Shown piece by piece: positions 35,092 to 43,561 of a DNA stretch of 64,000 bases (the first letter of the stretch is position 1; every line of letters begins with the position of its first letter). The stretch covers positions 1 to 64,000 of the forward strand of contig CAJYTF010000046.1 of the NCBI GenBank assembly GCA_913777665.1, in the 5' to 3' direction. The position numbers and the translations under genes are program-made. Under the pieces are notes generated by a model. It was not told where the DNA came from. It was given only the letters and a program-made list of their open reading frames with translations, and did no database searches. This DNA comes from an uncultured Myroides sp. (GTDB lineage: Bacteria > Bacteroidota > Bacteroidia > Flavobacteriales > Flavobacteriaceae).

Positions 35092-35862
35092 ATGAAAAAT
35101 ACATTTTTAACTTTTGTGGTTCTCTTTATAACGATGCTTGGTTACGGACAATCATCGGCTTTTAAAGCAGGCGAATATTTTAAATTTCAGGTTTCATACG
35201 GTTTTATAAATGCCGGTATTGCTACGTTAGAATTAAAAGAAACAACCTATAACGGCAAAAGCGTATATCATGCAAAAGGCGACGGACATACAACAGGTTT
35301 ATCGAAAACTTTTTTTAAGGTAAAAGACGATTATCAAAGTTATTTCGATAAAACAACCGGGCAACCATATCGTTTCATTCGCAAAATTAACGAAGGCGGA
35401 TACACCAAAAACCAAGAGGGTTTTATAAATTATACAACCAACACTGTTTTACTGAAAGATTACAAAGCAAAAACAGAAAAAACGTACAACGTAAATTCAA
35501 AAATCCAAGATGTTATTTCGTCGTTTTATTATCTGCGTAATCACGATAAATTAGATAATATTAAGGCGGGCGAAACCATACAGATTGATATGTTTTTTGA
35601 TGACGAAATCTTTAAATTTAAACTAAAATTTATGGGTTATGAGAAAATTAAAACTAAATTTGGTACGATTAACAGCATGAAGTTCCGTCCGTATGTAATG
35701 TCGGGACGTGTTTTTAAAGAAGAAGAAAGTTTAACTCTTTGGGTTTCAAACGATGAGAACAAGGTTCCGTTGAAAATTCAGGCAAGTTTACTGGTTGGTT
35801 CTTTAAAGGCAGAGTTAATTCAATATAAAAATTTAAAAACTACTTTGAAAGTCGTAAAATAA
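35092..35862 (+). CDS. DUF3108 domain-containing exported protein
   Basis: A 256-residue protein with a signal peptide ending LGYGQ. The mature sequence fits the DUF3108 pattern: FKAGEYFKFQVSYGFINAG near the N-terminus, then DDYQSYFDKTTGQPYRFIRK and a C-terminal LTLWVSNDENKVPLKIQ. Proteins of this family are predicted periplasmic beta-rich proteins of unknown role. A near-consensus box TATCTTTC lies about 25 bp upstream. Its stop codon overlaps the tryptophan dioxygenase start (TAATG), so the two are translationally coupled. Confidence 0.85.
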   Translation: MKNTFLTFVVLFITMLGYGQSSAFKAGEYFKFQVSYGFINAGIATLELKETTYNGKSVYHAKGDGHTTGLSKTFFKVKDDYQSYFDKTTGQPYRFIRKINEGGYTKNQEGFINYTTNTVLLKDYKAKTEKTYNVNSKIQDVISSFYYLRNHDKLDNIKAGETIQIDMFFDDEIFKFKLKFMGYEKIKTKFGTINSMKFRPYVMSGRVFKEEESLTLWVSNDENKVPLKIQASLLVGSLKAELIQYKNLKTTLKVVK

Positions 35863-36797
35863 TGGAAATTTCAAACGAACGCAAACAAAAAATAGAAGCC
35901 TTACAGGATAAATTCACAAAAATAGATCAAAAATTAGACACGCATTTAGAAGGAATGTTATGGCAAAAACCAATCACTTATTGGGATTACATACAAACCG
36001 ATGCATTGCTAAATTTACAGATCCAACGTTCAATCCTGCCAGATGAAATGGTTTTTATCATGTATCATCAGGTAAACGAATTGTTGTTTAAAATGATCTT
36101 GTGGGAAATGGAACAGGTTTGCTTCGCAGAAAATTTAACAACCAAATTTTTTACCGAACGTTTAGGAAGAATTTCTCGTTATTTTGATATGTTAACAACA
36201 TCGTTCACCATTATGGGCGATGGAATGGAAACAGAACAATACCTTAAATTCCGCAACACCTTAACACCGGCAAGTGGTTTTCAAAGTGCACAATACAGAT
36301 TGATAGAATTTGCATCAACTGATCTAATTAATTTGATCGATGCTCGTTACCGCGAAACAATCGACAGAAATACACCTTACGAGCATGCTTTTGAACACAT
36401 GTATTGGCAGGCTGCGGGTAAAGATTACAAAACAGGAAAAAAATCGTATTTAATTAATGAATTCGAAAAGAAATACAAAAAAGAATTCATTGATTTTATG
36501 CAGAAATACAACACAGCAAACCTTTGGCAAAAGTTCAAACAGCTTCCAATAGAAGATCAGCAGAACGAAGATTTGCGTGCGGCAATGCGTCATTACGATA
36601 AAACCGTGAACATTACATGGGTTATGGGGCATTTTAAAGCGGCAAAAAAATACATCGAAAGTGAGGCAGGTCCACAAGAAGCAACTGGCGGAAGTGATTG
36701 GAAAAAATACATGTTGCCGCAATACCAGCGCAGAATTTTCTTCCCGGAATTGTGGAGCGAAGAAGAATTAGCAAATTGGGGAAAAGACGCTTTGTAA
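35862..36797 (+). CDS. kynA: Tryptophan 2,3-dioxygenase
   Basis: A 311-residue heme enzyme that opens the indole ring of tryptophan to N-formylkynurenine, the first step of the kynurenine pathway. The family segments are FIMYHQVNELLFKMILWEM, FRNTLTPASGFQSAQYR (substrate pocket) and NITWVMGHF with the conserved axial-histidine region. It is coupled to both neighbours by TAATG overlaps. The later pathway enzyme 3-hydroxyanthranilate dioxygenase is encoded at 58.4-58.9 kb, not in the same operon. Confidence 0.95.
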   Translation: MEISNERKQKIEALQDKFTKIDQKLDTHLEGMLWQKPITYWDYIQTDALLNLQIQRSILPDEMVFIMYHQVNELLFKMILWEMEQVCFAENLTTKFFTERLGRISRYFDMLTTSFTIMGDGMETEQYLKFRNTLTPASGFQSAQYRLIEFASTDLINLIDARYRETIDRNTPYEHAFEHMYWQAAGKDYKTGKKSYLINEFEKKYKKEFIDFMQKYNTANLWQKFKQLPIEDQQNEDLRAAMRHYDKTVNITWVMGHFKAAKKYIESEAGPQEATGGSDWKKYMLPQYQRRIFFPELWSEEELANWGKDAL

Positions 36798-38044
36798 TGA
36801 AGTTTTTTCAGCTCATATTATCTCTAACAGTTTTTTCGATACTTTTTGCGTGCAATAAAAAGGAGTCAGAACCTGAATTTGCCGAAGTAGCCGTAAAAGA
36901 CAAAGAAGAAGTTAAACCGGAATTTGCCTATGGTTTTTCTTTGAACGAATATCATGTAGAGCGTGATACCGTTGAGCGCGGAGATAATTTAAGTTTGATT
37001 TTGGCACGCCATAATTACGATGCAACAGAAATTCACGACATAGTTGGCAAAGTAAAAGATTCGTTCGATGTTCGAAAGATTAAAGCAGGTAAAACATTTA
37101 CATTGTTAAAATCGAAAGAAACCATTCCTAAATTAGAAATTTTAATTTACGAACCCGATAAAATGGGTTTTCAAGTGATCGATTTTCGCGATTCTATTCA
37201 TGCTTATACCGTAAACTATCCGGTATCTTACAAAATAAAAACAATCGCTGGCGAAATTGACGGATCTTTATCGGCATCGATCCAAAAAGAAGGGTTAGAT
37301 CCGGGTTTAGCAGCAGGTTTGGCAAAACGTTTCGCTTGGACTGTCGATTTCTTTAAATTTAAAAGTGGTGATAAATTTGCACTTTCTGTAAAGGAAAAGT
37401 TCATCAACGATTCTATTTATGTTGGGACCGAAGAAATTTTAGGAGCATATTTCAATTACAATGGTAAAGATGTTTATGGTTTTCCGTATAAACAAGAAGG
37501 TGAAAAAGAAGCACAGTTTTTTGATGAAACCGGTAAGCAAATGCGTACCATGTTTTTAAAATCGCCTTTAAAGTATTTTACCATAACATCTAAGTTTTCT
37601 AAAAACAGATTTCATCCCGTTCAAAAACGCTTTAAAGCACATAACGGAACCGATTATGCAGCACCGCACGGAACGCCTATTATGACAACCGCATCGGGTG
37701 TTGTTGTAGAAACCGGAAGAACATCGGGTAACGGTAATTATGTAAAAGTAAAGCACAACAGCATGTACACAACGCAGTATCTGCACATGTCTAAAATATT
37801 GGTTCGCCGTGGGCAAAGCGTAACACAAGGGCAGGTAATTGGTAAAGTGGGTAGTACAGGTTTGGCTACAGGGCCACATGTTTGTTACCGATTTTGGAAA
37901 AACGGCGTTCAGGTAGATCCTTTAAAACAAAAATTACCAACATCGCTGGCAATGGATAATAAAGATATTGCCAATTATCTAACCCAGATAAAACCAGTAA
38001 AAAAAGCTATAGAAGATAAACTTCAAGAAAAATTTGAAAATTAA
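36797..38044 (+). CDS. M23-family murein peptidase, lipoprotein
   Basis: A 415-residue envelope protein. The ATG at 36797 overlaps the preceding stop (TAATG) and gives a clear lipoprotein signal with Cys19 in ILFACNKK; longer forms lack a signal at their start. The C-terminal LytM domain has the zinc motif HNGTDYAAPHGTP, and HSMYTTQYLHM-like core residues (NSMYTTQYLHM). Where the usual HxH motif is expected the sequence is GPHVCYRFW, so the second histidine, a zinc ligand in LytM, is replaced by cysteine. Cysteine may still bind zinc. Likely a peptidoglycan DD-endopeptidase in the periplasm. It is coupled to kynA and pgi. Confidence 0.9.
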   Translation: MKFFQLILSLTVFSILFACNKKESEPEFAEVAVKDKEEVKPEFAYGFSLNEYHVERDTVERGDNLSLILARHNYDATEIHDIVGKVKDSFDVRKIKAGKTFTLLKSKETIPKLEILIYEPDKMGFQVIDFRDSIHAYTVNYPVSYKIKTIAGEIDGSLSASIQKEGLDPGLAAGLAKRFAWTVDFFKFKSGDKFALSVKEKFINDSIYVGTEEILGAYFNYNGKDVYGFPYKQEGEKEAQFFDETGKQMRTMFLKSPLKYFTITSKFSKNRFHPVQKRFKAHNGTDYAAPHGTPIMTTASGVVVETGRTSGNGNYVKVKHNSMYTTQYLHMSKILVRRGQSVTQGQVIGKVGSTGLATGPHVCYRFWKNGVQVDPLKQKLPTSLAMDNKDIANYLTQIKPVKKAIEDKLQEKFEN

Positions 38045-39630
38045 TGTCATTACCAAAGAAAAATCCTACAGAAACACAAGCGTGGCAAAAGTTGCGTGAA
38101 CATTTTTACGAAGTTCAGTTTGTAAAGATGCAAGAGCTTTTTAACGAAAATCCAGCGCGTGTTAATGATTTTAATATTGCTTGGAACGATTTTTTAGTCG
38201 ATTTTTCCAAAAACAGAATTACCAATAAAACAATTGACCTGTTGGTTCAACTGGCAGAAGATGTTGATTTGAAAGCAGGAATCAATGCGCTTTTAAGTGG
38301 AGAAACAATTAATGAAACCGAAGGCAGAAAAGTACTTCATACCGATTTAAGAAAAGAACCGAAAAATCAAACCGAAGAAGTTGCTGCGGCTTTAAAACAA
38401 ATTCAACAGTTTTCAGAAAGTGTTATTTCGGGCGATTTAAAAGGATCAACCGGAAAAGCGTTTACAGATGTGATTAATATCGGAATCGGCGGATCAGATT
38501 TAGGTCCGAAACTGGTTACTGAAGCCTTGGCTGATTATAAAAACCATTTAAATGTTCACTACGTATCAAATATCGACAATGATACTATTGAATGTTTAAA
38601 AACCAAGCTACAAGCAGAAACTACGTTGGTGGTAATGGTTTCAAAATCGTTTACAACGCTGGAAACTATTAGTAATGCTGATATTTTTAAAAACTGGTTG
38701 TTGCAAAACGGTTTAAAAACGCAAGATCATATTGTTGCGGTTTCGTCAAACATTCCCGAAGCGGTAAAGTACGGTATTGAAGCGCAAAATATTTTCCCTA
38801 TGTGGGATTACGTCGGCGGACGCTATTCTTTATGGAGTGCCGTGGGCTTAAGTACGGCGTTATCTGTTGGGTATGCTAATTTTGAAAAGTTGCTAAATGG
38901 CGCCAATAAAATGGATCAGCATTTTGCGAACACGCCTTTTAAAGAAAACATTCCGGTTATTTTGGCGTTGCTTTCTATTTGGTACAACAATTTTTTTTGT
39001 TTTGAAACCGAAGCGGTTGTGCCGTATGTTGATAAATTAAAAATGTTGCCGGCTTATTTGCAACAGGTTATTATGGAAAGTAACGGAAAAAGTGTTGATA
39101 GAAGCGGAAATCCGGTGAATTACGAAACCGGAACCATTGTTTGGGGTGAAGTTGGAACGAACTCGCAACACGCGTTTTTTCAGTTGTTTCATCAGGGAAC
39201 AAAGATTATTCCGACCGATTTTATTGGATTCATAAAGCCTTTTTACTCAAGTGATCTGCACGATTTGTTAATGGCTAATTTTTTCGCACAGACCGAAGCA
39301 TTAATGAATGGCAAGGAAGGAAATTATCATACAGAAGACAGCAATGATAAAAATGCGGTTTATAAAGAATTTAAAGGAAACCGACCATCAAACACTATCT
39401 TGATTGACAAGTTAACGCCTGAATCGTTAGGAAGTTTGCTGGCGTTATACGAGCATAAAACGTTTGTGCAAGGCTATATTTGGAACATTTACAGTTTTGA
39501 CCAGTTTGGTGTGGAGTACGGGAAGGTTTTGGCAAACAACATTAAAAGTGAATTGCAGGCAAACGAAATAAAAAAACACGATTGTTCAACTGCTTTTTTG
39601 TTGAAGCATTACTTAAAAAACAAACAATGA
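38044..39630 (+). CDS. pgi: Glucose-6-phosphate isomerase
   Basis: A 528-residue cytoplasmic enzyme that interconverts glucose 6-phosphate and fructose 6-phosphate. Both family signatures are present: FTDVINIGIGGSDLGP and the FSLWSAVGLS-type segment (here GGRYSLWSAVGL). The catalytic-loop region ESNGKSVDRSGNPV, the QLFHQGTK segment with its histidine, and the C-terminal lysine region (GVEYGKVLA) complete the fold. Its start overlaps the previous stop (TAATG). It ends the four-gene operon, before a long inverted repeat. Confidence 0.97.
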   Translation: MSLPKKNPTETQAWQKLREHFYEVQFVKMQELFNENPARVNDFNIAWNDFLVDFSKNRITNKTIDLLVQLAEDVDLKAGINALLSGETINETEGRKVLHTDLRKEPKNQTEEVAAALKQIQQFSESVISGDLKGSTGKAFTDVINIGIGGSDLGPKLVTEALADYKNHLNVHYVSNIDNDTIECLKTKLQAETTLVVMVSKSFTTLETISNADIFKNWLLQNGLKTQDHIVAVSSNIPEAVKYGIEAQNIFPMWDYVGGRYSLWSAVGLSTALSVGYANFEKLLNGANKMDQHFANTPFKENIPVILALLSIWYNNFFCFETEAVVPYVDKLKMLPAYLQQVIMESNGKSVDRSGNPVNYETGTIVWGEVGTNSQHAFFQLFHQGTKIIPTDFIGFIKPFYSSDLHDLLMANFFAQTEALMNGKEGNYHTEDSNDKNAVYKEFKGNRPSNTILIDKLTPESLGSLLALYEHKTFVQGYIWNIYSFDQFGVEYGKVLANNIKSELQANEIKKHDCSTAFLLKHYLKNKQ

Positions 39631-39636
39631 TAAAAA

Positions 39637-39669
39637 AACTCTGACAAAGTTTTAAACTTTGTCAGAGTT
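39637..39669. terminator. Long perfect inverted repeat after pgi
   Basis: A 33-base palindrome with 16-bp arms (left arm AACTCTGACAAAGTTT, one unpaired central T), starting 7 bp after the pgi stop. No long T tract follows, but the converging gene cluster makes a bidirectional terminator function likely. Confidence 0.7.
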
Positions 39670-39701
39670 GATAATAATTATCTGTAAAACAAAAGCGAAA
39701 A

Positions 39702-40587
39702 CTAATTAGTTTTCGCTTTCTTTTTCAGAATTTTTTCTTTTTGTAAAATATGAAGTAAAGAATCTGTTGGTATTCCTTTTTCAGAATTAAACTTAATATC
39801 GAACTTGTCAATCAAAAGGGAATAATCGTTTGTGGAAACAGCTAAAGCTTCTAAAATATCCTTACCAGAAAAACCATTGCTTTCTAATTGATAAATTGTG
39901 TCTAAATTTGCTATATAAACAATAGATTTATCTTGATTGAATTTAAAATTTTGTTTACTCACAGTCAACTCAAAATGTTGGGTTTTTATATTTACTTCGT
40001 TTTCCAATTGATTTTGGATTTTAAATATTTCTGGATCACTTACCATGATAGCTGAAAAATTCCAAAGTGCATGAAAAGCAAATCCAATCCAAAAATTAAA
40101 ACGTACACGTAAAAATGTCATTATAAACCCGGATACAAATTGAGAGAGTGTTAAAATAGGAGCTAGTAAAAGGAAAAAATAACTATCGAATTTATAATTG
40201 GTAATATGTATTAAACGCGAATGATATTGTGGAAATATATACCAAAACGAAAAAATATTTATTCCATTTTTCTAATGTAAATATGCTCTTTAAAATTCCT
40301 TTTCTGCGTAATATTAACCTGAAAAAAACTTCTTCTATAAACGGTACAAGTAAGGCTATTAATAGAATTGTAACTATAGGGCTATAATCTAAATCGTCTA
40401 ATTTATGATTTAATGGATAGAATTTTTCAAGCAAAGTAAATGCACCCATGTAAATAATCGTAAAAAGTAAATTAAAGCCAATAAGCGTAAAAAACACTTT
40501 CCATTTATAAGTTTTATCGTTTCCGGAGTATTGTAAGTCTTTTGGTTTTTTGATAAAAGAAAAGAAATCGGTAATAATTTGTTTCAT
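39702..40587 (-). pseudogene. CPBP-family intramembrane protease, frameshifted
   Basis: The first part (40587 down to about 40213) has four membrane segments and motif 1 of CPBP proteases, EEVFFRLILRR (the EExxxR glutamate pair), then TISFAFN. The second half, in another frame, reads HITNYKFDSYFFLLLAPILT and continues MTFLRVRFNFWIGFAFHALW. Removing one base near 40210-40215 restores FAFIHITNYK, giving motif 2 FxxxH, and then FHALWNFS as motif 3. Total length is 3n+1. CPBP proteins are membrane metalloproteases, often linked to bacteriocin immunity or prenyl-protein processing. Either a real pseudogene or an indel error. Confidence 0.8.
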
Positions 40588-40619
40588 AAGTTATGTTTCG
40601 GCAAAAATAACAAAATAAC

Positions 40620-41174
40620 TTAAAACAAACTTCCCTGTATTTCTTTGGGTTTTCCAAGTAACGGAAATTCTTTATAAATAGTGAACTGTTTCTGGCTTTC
40701 ATCGAATTTTCTTAGCATTATGTTGGTAACATCAAATCTTAAATCAATGGTTTTAAACAAATTTTGAGCAATTTCTAATTTTTCTGGCGATAACCGTCTT
40801 GCTATTGATAAATGCGGATTTGTATTGGTAATGCTCTTTTTAATTTGTGTAGATTCCCTTAAAACCAGTTTCATTAATTCTGACATTTTGGTAGAGGAAA
40901 TTGTATTCGGTTTAATATAGAAAGCGCCGTTATCAAACCAGTCAAATGCATCACATTGCATCTTATAAGGATGAATTTCAGAAGCAATTCTATCTAACTG
41001 CAAACAAAATTTATCTTCCTGATTTTCATCTTCAAAAAATTCAAAAATAGTAAAATGTGCCAACGAATTTTTACTGTTAAACCAGCCAATGTGCTGTGCC
41101 AAAAGCAATTTCATTTGCTTTATAGCTTCAATAGTTTGTAAATCGGGCATAAAAACCACCGAATATTTATTCAT
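40620..41174 (-). CDS. 2'-5' RNA ligase / LigT-like phosphoesterase family protein
   Basis: A 184-residue cytoplasmic protein with the two HxT/S motifs that define the 2H phosphoesterase fold: HFT in LAHFTIFEF and HLS in NPHLSIAR, about 80 residues apart. The family includes LigT-type RNA ligases and cyclic phosphodiesterases, and the precise substrate is not readable here. It starts 32 bp upstream of the CPBP gene in the same direction and is the likely first gene of that transcript. The opposite neighbour, the biotin carrier gene, is divergent. Confidence 0.85.
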   Translation of the reverse strand: MNKYSVVFMPDLQTIEAIKQMKLLLAQHIGWFNSKNSLAHFTIFEFFEDENQEDKFCLQLDRIASEIHPYKMQCDAFDWFDNGAFYIKPNTISSTKMSELMKLVLRESTQIKKSITNTNPHLSIARRLSPEKLEIAQNLFKTIDLRFDVTNIMLRKFDESQKQFTIYKEFPLLGKPKEIQGSLF

Positions 41175-41291
41175 TTTATTATTTTTTTTAAATATCGTAA
41201 GAATCGTTTAATTAATGCATTAAACACCGTTTTTAATTAAATAATTGCGTTTTTTTAAATAACTTTACCCTTTTAGAAACAAAATAATACA

Positions 41292-41777
41292 ATGAACAAC
41301 GCACTTAAAGTTTCTGTAAATAAAGAATATAACTTTGATGTTACAGAAGAGCAAATGCTTGCTGCCGATGCGGTGAGTTTAGATCAAGAAAACTTTCATG
41401 TGTTACACAACAATACTTCGTATCACGCCAAAGTTGTGAACACCGGTTTTATCAACAAAACATATACGGTAGTTGTAAATAACAACGAATACGTGGTAAG
41501 CATTGCCAACCATTTGGACCAGTTGATTAAAGAAATGGGCTTTGAAGTTGGTAAAGCAAAAGTGGTAAATGCTATTAAAGCACCAATGCCGGGACTGATT
41601 TTAGAAATTAACGTTACCGTTGGGCAAGAAGTGAACGAAGGCGATAACCTGTTGATTTTAGAAGCCATGAAAATGGAAAACAGTTTTGATTCTCCACGTG
41701 CCGGAATCATTAAATCTATCGCGGTTACAAAAGGTCAGGCAGTTGAAAAAGGTCAGTTATTAATTGAATTTGAATAA
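41292..41777 (+). CDS. Biotin carboxyl carrier protein of an acyl-CoA carboxylase
   Basis: A 161-residue protein with a C-terminal biotinyl domain: KAPMPGLILEINV and the biotinylation motif EAMKMEN, with Lys127 as the modified residue. The first about 90 residues are a divergent region also found in the Bacteroidota version. Biotin on this lysine carries the carboxyl group from the biotin carboxylase to the carboxyltransferase; both are encoded just downstream. A near-consensus box TAACTTTA lies at 41260-41267. A 255-bp gap separates it from accC. Confidence 0.93.
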   Translation: MNNALKVSVNKEYNFDVTEEQMLAADAVSLDQENFHVLHNNTSYHAKVVNTGFINKTYTVVVNNNEYVVSIANHLDQLIKEMGFEVGKAKVVNAIKAPMPGLILEINVTVGQEVNEGDNLLILEAMKMENSFDSPRAGIIKSIAVTKGQAVEKGQLLIEFE

Positions 41778-41824
41778 AAATAGAAAAAAGATCCAAGAAT
41801 AAAAAGATCGTTTTAAGCGTAAAG

Positions 41825-41936
41825 GTTGTCATTCCGAACTTGTTTTGGAATCTCAAAAGATTATTTGAATATATTTAATGAGAAGCTGACTCGAGCTTGC
41901 GAACAGAACGAAGTTAATCAAGTTCAGCTTGACAAC
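41825..41936. repeat. Intergenic inverted-repeat element (GTTGTCA ends)
   Basis: The segment opens GTTGTCATTCCGAAC and closes GTTCAGCTTGACAAC, so the ends form an inverted repeat (GTTGTCA / TGACAAC). Inside are AAGCTGACTCGAGCTTG and related short inverted repeats. The opening resembles the elements at 47335 and 53566. Nothing else is visible in the 255-bp gap. Confidence 0.6.
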
Positions 41937-42032
41937 AGATTAGATTTAGTCTTGTCTTAAAGAGAAAAGTCGAACGAATAGATAATTTTTAATCATTCAA
42001 TCTTTGAATCATTTAATTTGTAGAAAATCATA

Positions 42033-43478
42033 ATGAAAAAAATATTAGTTGCAAACCGTGGTGAAATTGCACTGCGCGTAATGAAAACGGCAAAAAAAAT
42101 GGGAATTAAAACCGTTGCCGTTTATTCTGTTGCCGATCGCCAGTCGCCTCACGTAAAATTTGCCGACGAGGCTGTTTGTATTGGCGAAGCACCATCAAAC
42201 CAATCATATCTTTTAGGCGATAAAATCATAGAAGTATGTAAAGAATTAGGTGTTGACGGTATTCATCCGGGTTACGGATTTTTATCAGAAAACTCAAAAT
42301 TTGCCGAAATGGCAGAGAAAAATGGAATTACGTTTATCGGTCCAAAATCGCATGCTATTGAAGTAATGGGCGATAAATTGGCAGCCAAAGATACCGTAAA
42401 AGCCTACGATATTCCTATGGTTCCTGGGTTGGATCATGCAATTACCGATATCGACGAAGCCAAGAAAGTAGCGAAAGAAGTAGGTTTTCCTATTTTAATC
42501 AAAGCATCTGCCGGTGGTGGAGGAAAAGGAATGCGTGTGGTAGAGAAGGAAGAAGATTTTGAATCGCAAATGCAGCGCGCTATTTCCGAGGCAACTTCAG
42601 CTTTTGGTGACGGATCTGTTTTTATTGAAAAATATGTAGGATCTCCGCGCCATATCGAAATTCAAGTAATGGCAGATACTCATGGAAACGTGGTTTATTT
42701 GTTTGAACGTGAATGTTCGGTTCAGCGTCGTCACCAAAAAGTGGTAGAAGAAGCTCCTTCTGCTGTTTTAACTCCCGAAATTCGTCAGGCAATGGGCGAA
42801 GCTGCTGTAAAAGTGGCAAAATCTTGTGATTATGTTGGTGCAGGAACGGTTGAGTTTTTGTTAGATGAAAACAAGAATTTCTACTTTTTAGAAATGAATA
42901 CGCGTTTGCAGGTAGAACATCCGGTAACGGAATTGATAACAGGAATCGATTTAGTAGAAATGCAGATTCGTGTGGCTCGTGGCGAAGTACTTCCTATCAA
43001 ACAAGAAGATTTAAAAATAAAAGGTCATGCGTTGGAATTACGTGTGTATGCCGAAGATCCTTTGAATGATTTCTTACCATCGGTGGGGAATTTATCGACT
43101 TATATTTTGCCGGAAGGCGAAGGTGTTCGTGTTGATAACGGTTTTGAACAAGGTATGGATGTGCCTATTTATTACGATCCAATGCTTTCTAAACTGATCA
43201 CGTATGGTAAAGACCGTAACGAAGCAATTGAGTTGATGTTAAAGGCAATTCAAGATTATAAGATCGAAGGTGTGAGTACAACATTGCCATTTGGAACGTT
43301 TGTGTTTAAGCATGATGCGTTTGTTTCGGGCGATTTCGATACCAATTTCGTTAAGAAATTTTACAGTGCCGATATCATTAAAGAAAGTCAGGCAAAAGAA
43401 GCCGAAGTTGCAGCTTTAATAGCTTTGAAACAATATTTTGCAGATCAAAAAGTTTTACGCGTACCAACGAAGCTATAG
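42033..43478 (+). CDS. accC: Biotin carboxylase subunit of an acyl-CoA carboxylase
   Basis: A 481-residue ATP-grasp enzyme that carboxylates biotin with bicarbonate and ATP. The N-terminal ILVANRGEIALRVMKTAKK, the nucleotide loop KASAGGGGKGMRVV, the catalytic EMNTRLQVEHPVTE and the C-terminal HALELRVYAEDP are all typical. It sits between the carrier protein and the carboxyltransferase. Because the third subunit looks like the beta subunit of propionyl-/methylmalonyl-type carboxylases, the complex may act on propionyl-CoA; this is inferred, and the symbol reflects the family only. Confidence 0.93.
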   Translation: MKKILVANRGEIALRVMKTAKKMGIKTVAVYSVADRQSPHVKFADEAVCIGEAPSNQSYLLGDKIIEVCKELGVDGIHPGYGFLSENSKFAEMAEKNGITFIGPKSHAIEVMGDKLAAKDTVKAYDIPMVPGLDHAITDIDEAKKVAKEVGFPILIKASAGGGGKGMRVVEKEEDFESQMQRAISEATSAFGDGSVFIEKYVGSPRHIEIQVMADTHGNVVYLFERECSVQRRHQKVVEEAPSAVLTPEIRQAMGEAAVKVAKSCDYVGAGTVEFLLDENKNFYFLEMNTRLQVEHPVTELITGIDLVEMQIRVARGEVLPIKQEDLKIKGHALELRVYAEDPLNDFLPSVGNLSTYILPEGEGVRVDNGFEQGMDVPIYYDPMLSKLITYGKDRNEAIELMLKAIQDYKIEGVSTTLPFGTFVFKHDAFVSGDFDTNFVKKFYSADIIKESQAKEAEVAALIALKQYFADQKVLRVPTKL

Positions 43479-43561
43479 TTTAAAAGTTTAAGGTTTAAAG
43501 TTCAAAGTTTTAAAGCTTATAACTAAAAACTAAGAACTAAAAGCTAAATAAAAGAAAGAGA

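Noticed and set aside
36698-36796. Longer N-terminus of the M23 lipoprotein
   Set aside because: It overlaps the kynA coding end and hides the lipoprotein signal that begins at 36797.
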